Origin: DASQBT01 sp963746955
GTDB lineage: Bacteria; Pseudomonadota; Gammaproteobacteria; Burkholderiales; Thiobacillaceae
Reading direction: 5' to 3'
Length of the DNA stretch: 64,000 nt
NCBI GenBank assembly: GCA_963746955.1
Contig: CAVVDR010000025.1
Coordinates: 33,181 to 97,180 of the forward strand
The notes under the pieces: model-generated
What the model was told of the DNA's origin: nothing
Database searches by the model: none
Seen by the model: only the letters and a program-made list of their open reading frames with translations
Program-made: the position numbers and the translations under genes
Shown: positions 17,309 through 26,377 of the stretch, one piece after another
Layout: each line of letters begins with the position of its first letter
Numbering within the stretch: the stretch's first letter is position 1

Positions 17309-18563
17309 CCTGGCGTTCTGTCCGTTGCCAACGCTCGCGGCCAATATCGAGGCGGTCGACCAGATCGCCGCCGTGGTCAATGACGAAGTCATCACCCGGA
17401 GTGAACTGGAGGCCCGTTACAAGGAAGTGCTCGCCCAGTTGCGGCAGCAAAATACGCCCTTGCCCCCCAAGGCCCTGCTGGAAAAACAACTGCTGGAACG
17501 CATGATCACCGAGCGCGCCATCCTGCAACACGCCAGCAGCACGGGCATACGGGTGGATGCATCCCAGGTAGAGCGCACTGTGGAACGGATTGCGCAGCAG
17601 AACAAGTTGGATGTGGAGGGGCTGAAAGCCGCGCTGGCCCGTGATGGAACCAGTTTCGACAAGTTTCGCGACGAAATCCGCAACGAAATCATGATCGCCC
17701 GGGCGCGCGAGCGAGATGTGGACAACAAGATAGTCGTGTCTGATGGGGAAATCGACGGCTATCTGCAGACTCAGGCAGCTCAAGGCAGGGACGAGGAATA
17801 CAACCTTTCTCACATGCTTATTGCCGTGCCGGAAAATGCTTCACCGGAGCAGATACAGGCGCGCCGCGCCAAAGCGCAGGACATTGTCGATCAACTGGCC
17901 AAAGGCGCCGATTTTGCCCAGCTTTCCGCCAGCTACTCCGATGCGCCGAATGCCATGCAGGGCGGCAATCTGGGCTGGAAATCCAGCGCGGAGGTGCCCA
18001 CCCTGTTCGTGGATACGCTCAGGACCCTCAAGCCAGGCGAAGTCGCGCCCCTGATCAAGAGTGCCAACGGCTTCCACATCGTCAAGCTCAATGACAAGCG
18101 CGGCCTCAACACAAACATGATCGTGACCCAGACCCATGCCCGCCACATCCTGATCAAGCCCAGCGAACTGGTATCGGAAGCCGACGCAAAGAACCGGTTG
18201 ATGCAAATTCGCGAACGCCTGGAAAACGGCCAGAAATTCGAGGATCTCGCGCGCCAGTACTCGGAAGACGCCTCGGCCAGCAAGGGCGGGGATCTGGGTT
18301 GGATCAACCCGGGCGACACAGTACCCGAATTTGAAAAGGCCTTGGATGCGCTGCAGCCCAACGAATTAAGCCAGCCCATCCAGACTCCCTTTGGCTGGCA
18401 CTTGATCCAGGTACTGGAACGGCGCCAGCGCGATGTCACCGAGGAGCGCCAGAAACTCCTTGCCCGAAAGGCCATCCGGGAACGCAAGGCGGACGAAGCC
18501 TATCAGGAATGGGTGCGCCAACTGCGCGACTCGGCGTATGTGGAAATTCGCCCCCTGGAATAG
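17268..18563 (+). CDS. surA: Periplasmic chaperone and peptidyl-prolyl isomerase SurA
   Basis: Escorts outer-membrane proteins, including LptD, across the periplasm. 431 residues: signal peptide about 1-24 (ending PTLAAN), N-terminal chaperone domain (VNDEVITRSELEARY onward), and two parvulin domains at about 173-275 and 285-385 with GGNLGW and SKGGDLGWINPG motifs. The ATG within the lptD end is supported because the signal peptide begins exactly there; this leaves a 41-base overlap in a different frame. A terminator-like hairpin follows at 18582. Confidence 0.95.
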   Translation: MRIRTTLFLLNLISLAFCPLPTLAANIEAVDQIAAVVNDEVITRSELEARYKEVLAQLRQQNTPLPPKALLEKQLLERMITERAILQHASSTGIRVDASQVERTVERIAQQNKLDVEGLKAALARDGTSFDKFRDEIRNEIMIARARERDVDNKIVVSDGEIDGYLQTQAAQGRDEEYNLSHMLIAVPENASPEQIQARRAKAQDIVDQLAKGADFAQLSASYSDAPNAMQGGNLGWKSSAEVPTLFVDTLRTLKPGEVAPLIKSANGFHIVKLNDKRGLNTNMIVTQTHARHILIKPSELVSEADAKNRLMQIRERLENGQKFEDLARQYSEDASASKGGDLGWINPGDTVPEFEKALDALQPNELSQPIQTPFGWHLIQVLERRQRDVTEERQKLLARKAIRERKADEAYQEWVRQLRDSAYVEIRPLE

Positions 18564-18581
18564 GCCGTGACGACGCCATTC

Positions 18582-18610
18582 AAGGCCGCACCTGAGCGGC
18601 CTTTCTTATT
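18582..18610 (+). terminator. Terminator-like hairpin between surA and pdxA
   Basis: AAGGCCGC (18582-18589), a six-base loop and GCGGCCTT (18596-18603) form an 8-bp perfect stem followed by TCTTATTT. It resembles an intrinsic terminator with a short T tract and ends one base before the likely pdxA ATG at 18612. Confidence 0.6.
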
Positions 18611-18611
18611 T

Positions 18612-19601
18612 ATGAATTTGCCCTCCATTGTCCTCACCACTGGTGAACCTGCTGGCATCGGCCCCGATCTGGCGCTGCTGATCGCACGGCAGGAGTTGCC
18701 CTGCGCCCTGGTCGCGCTGGCCGATATTGAATTGCTTCACGAACGCGCCGCACTATTGGGTAATTCGGTCAAGCTGCAAGCCATTGGCGCTGACCAAGGG
18801 CCCAAGCCGCATCAGCCCGGCACCCTGCAGGTCTGGCACGAGCCCTTGGCGCAATCCAGCCAGGCGGGGAGACTGGATACACGCAATTCGCCCTATGTGC
18901 TGCGCCTGCTGGACCGGGCGGTTACCGCCTGCAAGGCTGGATCGGCTCAGGCAATGGTGACCGGCCCAGTGCACAAAGGCGTCATCAATGAGGCGGGCAT
19001 TCCCTTTACCGGTCATACGGAATATCTGGCGGCAAAGACCGGGACCCGAAAAGTCGTCATGATGCTGACCGGCGGCGGACTGCGCGTCGCGCTGGCCACC
19101 ACCCACCTGCCGCTGTCCGAAGTCTCCCGCGCCATCACACACGATGAACTCAGTTCCGTCATCTGCATCCTGCATACGGACTTGGTGGAAAGATTCGGCC
19201 TCCCCCATCCACGCATCGCAGTTTGCGGACTCAACCCCCACGCTGGCGAATCGGGTCACCTGGGCCGCGAGGAAATCGAGACCATCGCCCCGGTGTTGCA
19301 GGCCCTATGCAGTGAAGGCATGGACCTGACCGGCCCCCACCCTGCCGACACCCTGTTCGCACAATTGCGCAAACAGCCTGCCGACGCGGTGCTGGCGATG
19401 TATCACGACCAGGGACTGCCAGTGCTCAAATACGCCAGCTTCGGCGCAGGAATCAACATCACCCTCGGCCTGCCACTGATTCGAACCTCGGTGGACCATG
19501 GCACTGCGCTGGATCTTGCCGGAACGGGAAACATTGAAACCGGTAGTCTCCACCAGGCTATCAAGCTTGCAGCCAAGCTCGCCGCCAGACAACGGCATTG
19601 A
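18612..19601 (+). CDS. pdxA: 4-hydroxythreonine-4-phosphate dehydrogenase
   Basis: NAD-dependent step of pyridoxal 5'-phosphate synthesis. 329 residues from the ATG at 18612, matching the family: TTGEPAGIGPDLAL at the N-terminus, TGPVHKGVINEAGIPFTGHTE, CGLNPHAGESGHLG, and AMYHDQGLPVLKY. A GTG at 18567 in frame would start inside the upstream hairpin. No Shine-Dalgarno precedes the ATG because the hairpin's 3' arm and T tract occupy that position. Conserved order surA-pdxA-rsmA as in E. coli. Confidence 0.94.
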   Translation: MNLPSIVLTTGEPAGIGPDLALLIARQELPCALVALADIELLHERAALLGNSVKLQAIGADQGPKPHQPGTLQVWHEPLAQSSQAGRLDTRNSPYVLRLLDRAVTACKAGSAQAMVTGPVHKGVINEAGIPFTGHTEYLAAKTGTRKVVMMLTGGGLRVALATTHLPLSEVSRAITHDELSSVICILHTDLVERFGLPHPRIAVCGLNPHAGESGHLGREEIETIAPVLQALCSEGMDLTGPHPADTLFAQLRKQPADAVLAMYHDQGLPVLKYASFGAGINITLGLPLIRTSVDHGTALDLAGTGNIETGSLHQAIKLAAKLAARQRH

Positions 19602-19675
19602 ACGGGCAGCTTGAGGAAATAAATGACATCAAGCCGCGTAAGAATGCCTTTCTCTGTCATTTGATTCCTGATCCT

Positions 19676-20503
19676 GTGAAACACGTCCCCCGCAAACGCT
19701 TTGGCCAGCACTTCCTCACCGACGAGGGCATCATTGGCGCCATCGTAGATGCGATCCACCCCACTCCGGACGAAGTACTGGTTGAAATCGGACCGGGGCT
19801 GGGCGCACTCACGCGGCCCCTGCTTGCTCGCATTCCCCACCTGCATGTGGTGGAATTGGACCGCGACATCATCGCCAGGCTGAAAATGACCTGGCCCCCG
19901 GAACGCCTCAACATCCACGAAGGCGATGTGTTGAAATTCGATTTCAAGCTTCTTGCGAGGCCCGAGGGGTCGCGGCAATCCAGCCAAGGCAGCACCACTG
20001 GAACAATCCGGGTCTGCGGTAACCTCCCTTACAACATCTCCAGCCCGCTGCTCTTCCACCTCATGGACTACGCCGAGGTCATCAGCGACATGACCTTCAT
20101 GCTGCAGAAGGAAGTGGTCGATCGCATGGTTGCCGCGCCGTCCACCCCCGCCTACGGCCGGCTCTCCGTCATGCTGCAGCGCCGCTTCCATCTGCAAGCC
20201 CTGTTCGACGTGCCGCCTGAAGCCTTCCACCCGCCGCCCAGGGTCGAATCCGCTGTTGTGCGCATGATTCCCAAACCCGGCAGTGAAATCGCGAAGATGG
20301 ATGAAAAGTTGTTCGCCGAAATCGTGGCCAGCGCATTTGCCATGCGACGCAAGACTTTGCGCAACACCCTGGCGAACAAGCTCAAGGTGGAAGAGTTTGC
20401 AAAACTTGGAATAGATGCCGGACTTCGCGCGGAGAATCTAGCGGTATCTGACTACGAAGCGATCGCTTTGCACATAGCAAATGGAAATGGTCTTCGTGAT
20501 TAG
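19676..20503 (+). CDS. rsmA: 16S rRNA dimethyladenosine transferase RsmA/KsgA
   Basis: Dimethylates two adjacent adenosines in the 3'-terminal helix of 16S rRNA. About 275 residues from the GTG at 19676, which places RKRFGQHFLTD near the N-terminus as usual. SAM motif I EIGPGLGALTRPLL, acidic VELDRD, and motif IV GNLPYNISSP are present, with a small charged insert (about 98-110) before motif IV. The frame stays open upstream to a TTG at 19598, but that segment shows no family similarity. Follows pdxA. Confidence 0.93.
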   Translation: MKHVPRKRFGQHFLTDEGIIGAIVDAIHPTPDEVLVEIGPGLGALTRPLLARIPHLHVVELDRDIIARLKMTWPPERLNIHEGDVLKFDFKLLARPEGSRQSSQGSTTGTIRVCGNLPYNISSPLLFHLMDYAEVISDMTFMLQKEVVDRMVAAPSTPAYGRLSVMLQRRFHLQALFDVPPEAFHPPPRVESAVVRMIPKPGSEIAKMDEKLFAEIVASAFAMRRKTLRNTLANKLKVEEFAKLGIDAGLRAENLAVSDYEAIALHIANGNGLRD

Positions 20504-20716
20504 ACTTGCTATGCAAGGCGTGACCGTCGTCACACGCAATCAATGGAAAGTGCGAAGCAAGTGCCCGCCAGTTGGCCGACACTTGCCGATCAGATGAATG
20601 TGGTTGACGGTCTGCAACAGAAGCGATAGCAGTTCGTCTGCCACTCCACCTAAAGACACTTTCGGGCATCACTCTGTACTTTCCCGGCCCAGAATAATGG
20701 CCCTGCCAACAGCGAG

Positions 20717-20737
20717 CGGGAGCCGGTTGCGCTCCCG
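20717..20737. repeat. Inverted repeat between convergent genes
   Basis: CGGGAGC (20717-20723) and GCTCCCG (20731-20737) form a 7-bp GC-rich stem with a 7-base loop between rsmA and the convergent gene ending at 20749. No T tract follows on either strand, so intrinsic termination is doubtful; a transcript-end hairpin is possible. Confidence 0.35.
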
Positions 20738-20748
20738 GTCATATCAGA

Positions 20749-21279
20749 TCAGCGGCGATCGTACTCGCCAGGGCGGCCCATGTTGCCTGGACGGCCCGTA
20801 TCACCGGGACGACCAGCAGGGGCAACCTGCTCCCGGTCTCGCTGTTCAAACGTGATGTGCTTTGCCGCTTCAGCCAGACGCTGTTCCAGGCTGACAATTT
20901 CATTCGGCCCAAGACGGCCGTCGGCCAAATAGCTGCGCTCCAGGTTGGCGATGGCCAGATGTTCGCGCAGAAGACCGACGGCTTCACGCGAGGTGAGCTT
21001 GCCGCTCTCCATGCCGTTCAGGATGCGCTGCAATTGCTGATCTTGACGTTGGTCCAATTGCGCTTGGCGTTGCTTCATGGTGGCGATGATTTGCGCCTGC
21101 TGGTAAGCCGGATTGGCCGCCCAGGGATTGGCATTCGGCGCGGCCCCGTACCAGGGATTGGTGGTCGGCGCTCCGCCGTAATAGCCGTAGCCGTTATCGG
21201 CCTGGCTGGTACCCACGGTCAGGGTCAGGCTTGTCAAGCCGAGCAGGGACAGGGTCTTGAGAGTAGTTGCAATCTTCAT
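20749..21279 (-). CDS. Exported hypothetical protein with C-terminal GRPG repeats
   Basis: 176 residues, start fixed by a strong AAAAAAAGGAG ribosome site just upstream of the ATG at 21279. Signal peptide about 1-27 (ending GTSQA), then a Gly/Tyr/Pro/Asn-rich segment (NPWYGAAPNANPW), a charged Gln-rich helical domain (about 58-140, MKQRQAQLDQRQDQQLQRI), and a collagen-like tail GRPGDTGRPGNMGRPGEYDR. Not recognised. Likely periplasmic. Its helical part vaguely resembles stress-type periplasmic proteins, but no function is claimed. Confidence 0.75.
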   Translation of the reverse strand: MKIATTLKTLSLLGLTSLTLTVGTSQADNGYGYYGGAPTTNPWYGAAPNANPWAANPAYQQAQIIATMKQRQAQLDQRQDQQLQRILNGMESGKLTSREAVGLLREHLAIANLERSYLADGRLGPNEIVSLEQRLAEAAKHITFEQRDREQVAPAGRPGDTGRPGNMGRPGEYDRR

Positions 21280-21658
21280 GGTGCTGCTCCTTTTTTTAAA
21301 TTGCTGGCCCCGAACCATTCGACGCCAGACACTCAATACGATAATGATGAGATGCACCGCTGGTGTGTCAATTACGTGTGCATGTGTAAGCAGATGTAAC
21401 CGCTTTCCAGAATGCCGAGCGCCCGGTCTTCGGGCAAGTCGGTCTCGGATCAGGTCACTCAGGCTCCGGCTACCCGCTTGCCGCGCCGCTCCCAAGCTTG
21501 CCACTGTACACCACCCGGTCACGAATAGAGTCGCGAAGGTCCGTAGCGCGATAACGAGCCAATCTCACATTACCTTCCAGCCGAGAGCCATCGCTGCGGA
21601 GCGGCGCTTCAGCGACGAGCCGATGACTTCCCCAAATGGAGTGATCCCTGCCCCCCAT
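21280..21658. other. Spacer upstream of the GRPG-repeat protein
   Basis: 379 bases without a recognised gene. It holds a GCCCG/CGGGC hairpin (21421-21435) and a 62-codon minus-strand frame (21470-21658) with no family features. The promoter of the gene starting at 21279 should lie near 21300-21400, where the sequence turns locally AT-richer. Confidence 0.5.
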
Positions 21659-22066
21659 TCAACTCTGCCTCGCCCATCCCGCCGTGCCACTCTGGATGAA
21701 TTCGATCTTGTACCCGTCCGGATCCTGCACGAATGCAATTACGGTAGAACCATGCTTCATCGGCCCGGCTTCGCGTGTGACGGTTCCGCCATTGACCTTG
21801 ACCGATTCACAAGCCTTGTAGGCATCGTCCACCTCAATGGCGATATGGCCGTAGGCGTTGCCCAGGTCGTATTTGTCCGTGTCCCAGTTGTAAGTGAGTT
21901 CAAGCACGGCGGCTTTGTCTTCAGTGTCAAAGCCCACGAAGGCCAGCGTGAATTTTCCATCGGGATAATCCTTCTTCCGCAACAACTTCATGCCCAGGAC
22001 GCGCGTGTAGAAATCTATCGATCTGTCGAGATTGCCGACGCGCAACATTGTATGCAGTATTTTCAT
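21659..22066 (-). CDS. gloA: Lactoylglutathione lyase (glyoxalase I)
   Basis: Isomerises the methylglyoxal-glutathione hemithioacetal to S-lactoylglutathione. 135 residues from the ATG at 22066, which is preceded by a full AGGAGG. Single-module VOC fold: MKILHTMLRVGNLDRSIDFY with the first His ligand, LELTYNWDTDKYDLGNAYGHIAI (Glu and His ligands) and FVQDPDGYKIEFIQ (last Glu). Ligand pattern fits the Ni-dependent bacterial class. The start overlaps no neighbour; the YgjP-like gene ends nine bases upstream. Confidence 0.95.
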   Translation of the reverse strand: MKILHTMLRVGNLDRSIDFYTRVLGMKLLRKKDYPDGKFTLAFVGFDTEDKAAVLELTYNWDTDKYDLGNAYGHIAIEVDDAYKACESVKVNGGTVTREAGPMKHGSTVIAFVQDPDGYKIEFIQSGTAGWARQS

Positions 22067-22074
22067 CGTTCCTC

Positions 22075-22782
22075 CTAGACCAGCATCAATCTGTTGCCAT
22101 TCTTCCTGAGCCACTCCCTCCCGCTGTCTGCTCCCGTATACAAGGCATCCACCTGACGCCAGAATCGCGCCGAATGGTCGAGGTGGACAAGATGGGCGAC
22201 TTCATGGGCCGCGACATAATCGATCACCTCAAGCGGCGCCTGGATCAAGCGCCAGTTCAGCCGGATGCGGCCATCCGGATGGCAAATGCCCCACTGGGAG
22301 CGGGCATTGGACAGGGCAAAGGCGGGCCGCCGGCCCAGGCATCGGGCAAACTGCCGCACACGCCTGGCCAACAGGCGCTGCGCCCGATGGCGCAGCCATT
22401 CCTTGACCAGGTCAGCCACTTCTTCGGAGTGGGTGCAGGACACCCACAGCACCCGGCCCACCCGGCGCACATCGGTAAACAGGCAGGGAACGACGCGCAG
22501 TTTCAACCTCACGCCCAGATAGGACAGAGCTGCGCCGTCCTTCCACGCGAATTCCGGCTGATGGCTTGATTGCGTCTCTTTGAGGGTACGGATCAGCCAA
22601 GCCTCGCGCTCGCGGATGAATTCATCGATTTCCGTCCGCGGCACCCACCAGGGTACGTTGACCCGCACGCCCGCTTGGTTCACGCTAAGCGCCAAGGACT
22701 TGCGCCGGCTGCGGGTCAGAACATAGGGCACGCTCAGGCCGCCGAGCGCAAGAGTCCCCTGTTCAGTGCGCTTTCGTGGCAT
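22075..22782 (-). CDS. YgjP-type M48-like metallopeptidase (DUF45)
   Basis: 235 residues of the SprT/YgjP-like metal-dependent hydrolase family. The zinc site HEVAHLVHLDHSARFW lies near 190-205 (HExxH plus a downstream His). The N-terminal half has YVLTRSRRKSLALSVNQAG and VNVPWWVPRTEIDEFI, typical of YgjP. Substrate unknown. It overlaps the acyltransferase gene by 20 bases and sits just upstream of gloA. Confidence 0.87.
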   Translation of the reverse strand: MPRKRTEQGTLALGGLSVPYVLTRSRRKSLALSVNQAGVRVNVPWWVPRTEIDEFIREREAWLIRTLKETQSSHQPEFAWKDGAALSYLGVRLKLRVVPCLFTDVRRVGRVLWVSCTHSEEVADLVKEWLRHRAQRLLARRVRQFARCLGRRPAFALSNARSQWGICHPDGRIRLNWRLIQAPLEVIDYVAAHEVAHLVHLDHSARFWRQVDALYTGADSGREWLRKNGNRLMLV

Positions 22783-23485
22783 GGGGCAGGCGGATCATTT
22801 CCGCTTCTATCCAATCGCGGACTTTTTGATTAAGTGCATCGGCCTTGAGTCCGGCAGATTCGATCACCGGGCCGATGCTGAGGGTAATGGTTCCGGGACG
22901 CTTGAAGAACGCATTCTTGGACCAGACCTCCCCGGCATTGTGCGCCACCGGCAACACGGGGGTTTGGGTATGGGTGGCCAGCCAGGCCCCGCCAATGCCG
23001 TAACGGCCGATTTCGCCGGGTTTGATCCGGGTGCCCTCGGGAAAGATGAGTATCCAAAAGCCTTGCGCCAGCCGTTCCCTGCCTTGGGCCACGATCTGCC
23101 TGAGGGCCTCTTTGCCTGCATTGCGGTTGATGGCGATCGGCGACAGCATGCGCATGCCCCACCCAAAAAAGGGAATGTAGAGCAGTTCGCGCTTGAGGAC
23201 GATCACCTGGGGGGGCAGCAATATCGGCAGGGCAATTGTCTCCCATGCCGATTGGTGTTTGGCCATCACTACCACCGGGGTATGCGGCAAATTTTCCAGT
23301 CCCTTCATCTCATAACGGATGCCGCAGATGACTCTGGCCAGCCACACAATCAGCCGGTTCCATTGGCTGATGATGCGGTAGCGGGTAAGGGGTCCGAATG
23401 GAAAGGTCAGCAGAGAAAGGATCCCGAACACGATGGTCAACAAGCCCTGGAACAATGCAAACAGCGTAGAACGCAGAATGATCAT
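22763..23485 (-). CDS. plsC: 1-acyl-sn-glycerol-3-phosphate acyltransferase-type protein
   Basis: Membrane acyltransferase that makes phosphatidic acid from lysophosphatidic acid. 240 residues: N-terminal hydrophobic segment (ALFQGLLTIVFGILSLLTF), catalytic HX4D-type block MAKHQSAWET (here Glu in the acidic position), FGWGMRMLSPIAINR, and substrate motif FPEGTRIKPGE. Starts four bases into gmhB's end (overlap), giving a gmhB-plsC order common in proteobacteria. Another lyso-acyl substrate is possible. Confidence 0.88.
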   Translation of the reverse strand: MIILRSTLFALFQGLLTIVFGILSLLTFPFGPLTRYRIISQWNRLIVWLARVICGIRYEMKGLENLPHTPVVVMAKHQSAWETIALPILLPPQVIVLKRELLYIPFFGWGMRMLSPIAINRNAGKEALRQIVAQGRERLAQGFWILIFPEGTRIKPGEIGRYGIGGAWLATHTQTPVLPVAHNAGEVWSKNAFFKRPGTITLSIGPVIESAGLKADALNQKVRDWIEAEMIRLPHATKAH

Positions 23486-24033
23486 TCGCCCTTGTCTGTT
23501 GTCTTAAGCAAGGCCTCGACTGCCTGAGCTAGATCGTCGAAGATTTCGGTGCCCTTGGGAAAGGCTCCTGCTGCGTGGGTTCTTCTGCCTTTGCCGGTCA
23601 GCACCAGTGTGGGCGCCGCACCCACTTGTTCCGCAGCCTGCAAATCCCGCAGCGAGTCGCCGATGGCCGGCACGCCGGTCAGATCTACATGGAACCGCTC
23701 GGCAATCTGGCGGAACAGACCGGCCTTGGGTTTGCGGCAATCGCAACCAGACTCGGCCGGATGCGGGCACAGAAAAACCGCGTCGATCTGGCCGCCGGCG
23801 CCCATCACGGCCTTGTGCATCTTGGCGTTAATGGCATTGAGGGTTGCCATGTTGAACAGCCCGCGCCCCACGCCGGACTGGTTGCTGGCCACCACCACCC
23901 GATAACCCTCGTGATTGAGGCGCGCGATCGCCTCCAGGCTGCCCGGTATGGGCTTCCATTCCTCCGGACTTCTGATGAATTTGTCCGAATCGAAATTGAT
24001 GACGCCGTCGCGGTCAAGAATAACGAGCTTCAT
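23482..24033 (-). CDS. gmhB: D-glycero-beta-D-manno-heptose-1,7-bisphosphate 7-phosphatase
   Basis: Heptose bisphosphate phosphatase of the ADP-heptose pathway for LPS inner core. 183 residues from the ATG at 24033, which places the HAD nucleophile motif LVILDRDGVINFDSD at the N-terminus. The zinc-binding loop CPHPAESGCDCRKPKAGL characteristic of GmhB is near 90-108, and the C-terminal IGDSLRDLQAAEQVG carries the late Asp. Upstream of plsC, with a 4-base overlap. Confidence 0.93.
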   Translation of the reverse strand: MKLVILDRDGVINFDSDKFIRSPEEWKPIPGSLEAIARLNHEGYRVVVASNQSGVGRGLFNMATLNAINAKMHKAVMGAGGQIDAVFLCPHPAESGCDCRKPKAGLFRQIAERFHVDLTGVPAIGDSLRDLQAAEQVGAAPTLVLTGKGRRTHAAGAFPKGTEIFDDLAQAVEALLKTTDKGE

Positions 24034-24088
24034 GAATAAATAAGTATAGGCCCTGGCGCACATTCGGGAAATATTGGAATATCTTGCC

Positions 24089-24199
24089 ATGCCCCAACCG
24101 CGCTTCCACCCGAAACTGATTCTGGCCGCCAAACTGGCTGCGGCCTGCAGCCTGTGTCTGGGGGTCGTGCTGCTGGTGATCTGGCTGACCGGATACTAG
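24089..24199 (+). CDS. Possible 36-residue membrane peptide
   Basis: An ATG-initiated frame in the 179-base spacer between gmhB and glyS, on the opposite strand to both. It begins MPQPRFHPKLILAA and ends LLVIWLTGY, with a single hydrophobic stretch (about residues 16-34) and a basic N-terminus, a plausible inner-membrane peptide. GGAA lies somewhat far upstream (about 24074). It could be chance in GC-rich sequence; support is only the clean hydrophobic profile. Confidence 0.35.
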   Translation: MPQPRFHPKLILAAKLAAACSLCLGVVLLVIWLTGY

Positions 24200-24212
24200 G
24201 CCAGCCGGCAGA

Positions 24213-26375
24213 TCAAGCGGCAAGTTTGGAGAGATCGGCCACGCGATTCATGGTCTGGTGCAACTCATTCAATAGCGCCAGGCGGTTGTTCCGAAGTGCC
24301 GTGTCGTCACTGTTCACCATGACTCTGTCGAAGAACGCATCAACCGGCGCCTTCAATGCTGCCAAAGCTTGCAGCGAAGCAGTGTAATCGCCTGCCTCAA
24401 ACGCCGCATCGGCCCTGGGCTTGATTTGTGCAAGGGCATCATTGAGTGCCATCTCGGCAGTTTCCTTGAACAAGCCAGTGTCGATCTCAGTTGGGACACC
24501 TTCCTCCAATTTCTTTAGGATATTGCCCACGCGCTTGTTGGCTGCGGCCAGATTTCCTGCTTCCGGCAGTGACGCGAACGCGCGCACAGCCAGAAGCTGC
24601 CGGGGAACGATATCAATGCGTGTCGGGCGCATGCACAGTACCGCATCGACCTCATTGGCGGTGTAGGCCTGCTCGCGCAGCAAACCACCCAGCCGTTCAA
24701 ACATGAAGGTTTCGAGGTCGGTATGAGCATCGCCCAGCAGCCCCCGAGGGAACGCAGCAAACGCCGAATTCACCATATCAAAGAGCCGCAAGGGCAGCGA
24801 TTTCTCGATCAACATGCGCAATATGCCCAGAGCATGCCGGCGCAGCGCAAATGGATCCCGGTCGCCGGTGGGAACCTGTTCAATGCCAAACATGCCGGCC
24901 AGAGTTTCCAGCTTGTCCGCCAGTGCCACCACCACGCCAACCTGATTGCGCGGCAGTTCGTCACCGGCGAAGCGGGGTTTGTAATGATCCTCGATGGCGA
25001 AGGCGATCTCGTCGCCCAGTCCGTCATGCTGCGCATAATAGCGTCCCATAATGCCTTGCAACTCGGGAAATTCGCCCACCATATCGGTAAGCAAATCAGC
25101 CTTGGCCAACAGTGCGGCACGGTCGGCCAACATCGCCAGTTTTTCTCCGCCGAGTTTCTCGCCAATAGCCCGGGCAATCGCCATGACGCGCTCCACTCGC
25201 TCGCCCTGAGTGCCGAGTTTGTTGTGATACACCACTCTTGCCAGTCCCGGCACGCGCGATTCCAGCGGTTTTTTGCGGTCCTGATCGAAGAAGAATTTGG
25301 CATCAGCCAGCCGCGGCTGCACCACGCGCTCGTTGCCGCCAATCACGGCAGAGCTGTCGGTGGGTGAAATGTTGGAAACGATCAGGAACTTGTTGGTGAG
25401 CTTGCCGTCGCTACCCAACAGGGGAAAGTATTTCTGGTTGGCCTTCATGGTTAGGATCAGACATTCCTGCGGCACTTCAAGGAACGCCTCCTCGAACTGA
25501 CCGATCAACACATTGGGGCGCTCAACCAGCGCCGTCACTTCATCGAGCAAGGCTTCGTCATCAATTTCTTTGAGATTCTTACCGGCCTTCGCTGCAGCCT
25601 CCTTCACTTTGCGTTTAATCTCGTCGCGTCGCTTGGCGAAGCTCGCAATCACCGCGCCTTCCTTTTCCAACTGCGCAACGTAACTGTCGGCAGTCCTGAG
25701 TACGATGGGATCAGCGCTCGACTCGAAGCGATGGCCATGGGTCTTGTTGCCCGCATTCAAGCCGAGTACAGACACCGGCACAACTTCCGCGCCATGCAGT
25801 GCGATGAGCCCATGCGCGGGACGCACGAAGTTCACCGTGGTCCAGCCGTCGGCGAGTTGATACGTCATGGTCTTGGGGATCGGCAGTGCTGCAAGCGCTG
25901 CTTCGAGAGCTTTTTGCAATCCGTCTGCCAGCGTTGCGCCTTTCGCCACGCTGTCAAAGAACAGGAACTCGACCTTGCCGACTGACTCGCGGCGCAGTTT
26001 TGCCACAGCACTTGCGTCAGTTCCAAGTGCAGCCAGCTTCTTCATCAGCTCAGGAGTTGCATTGCCGTTCGCGTCGAGACCGACGCTGACCGGCATCAAC
26101 TTACTTGCATGATGCATTTCAGGAGCATTAGTGCGAACTCCTCGTATCAAAGTTGCCAGCCTGCGAGGAGAAACAAAGGGTTCAGAAGGTCGCAAATCTG
26201 GCTCGCTTTCATTGGGCGAGATCGTCGCATTGAGGTCTATCAGCCACTGGCTATTCAAGGAGGCATAGAGGTTGACTGAGAATGCCGCGCCTAGCTTCTT
26301 CAATGCCTTGGGCGGCAGTTCCTCGACCAGCAATTCGACCAATAGATTTGCCGTCTTGACCGAATCAGTACCCAT
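24213..26375 (-). CDS. glyS: Glycine-tRNA ligase beta subunit
   Basis: Beta subunit of the bacterial alpha2-beta2 glycyl-tRNA synthetase, carrying tRNA-recognition and HD-like domains. 720 residues, close to the usual length: LLVELLVEELPPKAL at the N-terminus, FVSPRRLATLI, THGHRFESSADPI, and the C-terminal anticodon-binding region ending in NRLALLNELHQTMNRVADLSKLA. Downstream of glyQ with a two-base gap, so co-transcribed. Confidence 0.96.
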   Translation of the reverse strand: MGTDSVKTANLLVELLVEELPPKALKKLGAAFSVNLYASLNSQWLIDLNATISPNESEPDLRPSEPFVSPRRLATLIRGVRTNAPEMHHASKLMPVSVGLDANGNATPELMKKLAALGTDASAVAKLRRESVGKVEFLFFDSVAKGATLADGLQKALEAALAALPIPKTMTYQLADGWTTVNFVRPAHGLIALHGAEVVPVSVLGLNAGNKTHGHRFESSADPIVLRTADSYVAQLEKEGAVIASFAKRRDEIKRKVKEAAAKAGKNLKEIDDEALLDEVTALVERPNVLIGQFEEAFLEVPQECLILTMKANQKYFPLLGSDGKLTNKFLIVSNISPTDSSAVIGGNERVVQPRLADAKFFFDQDRKKPLESRVPGLARVVYHNKLGTQGERVERVMAIARAIGEKLGGEKLAMLADRAALLAKADLLTDMVGEFPELQGIMGRYYAQHDGLGDEIAFAIEDHYKPRFAGDELPRNQVGVVVALADKLETLAGMFGIEQVPTGDRDPFALRRHALGILRMLIEKSLPLRLFDMVNSAFAAFPRGLLGDAHTDLETFMFERLGGLLREQAYTANEVDAVLCMRPTRIDIVPRQLLAVRAFASLPEAGNLAAANKRVGNILKKLEEGVPTEIDTGLFKETAEMALNDALAQIKPRADAAFEAGDYTASLQALAALKAPVDAFFDRVMVNSDDTALRNNRLALLNELHQTMNRVADLSKLAA

Positions 26376-26377
26376 GC

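Noticed and set aside
19598..19675. N-terminal extension of RsmA from the TTG at 19598
   Set aside because: No similarity before RKRFGQHFL; the GTG at 19676 gives the normal length.
21470..21658. 62-codon minus-strand frame in the gloA-side spacer
   Set aside because: No ribosome site, no family features, and compositional signs of chance.
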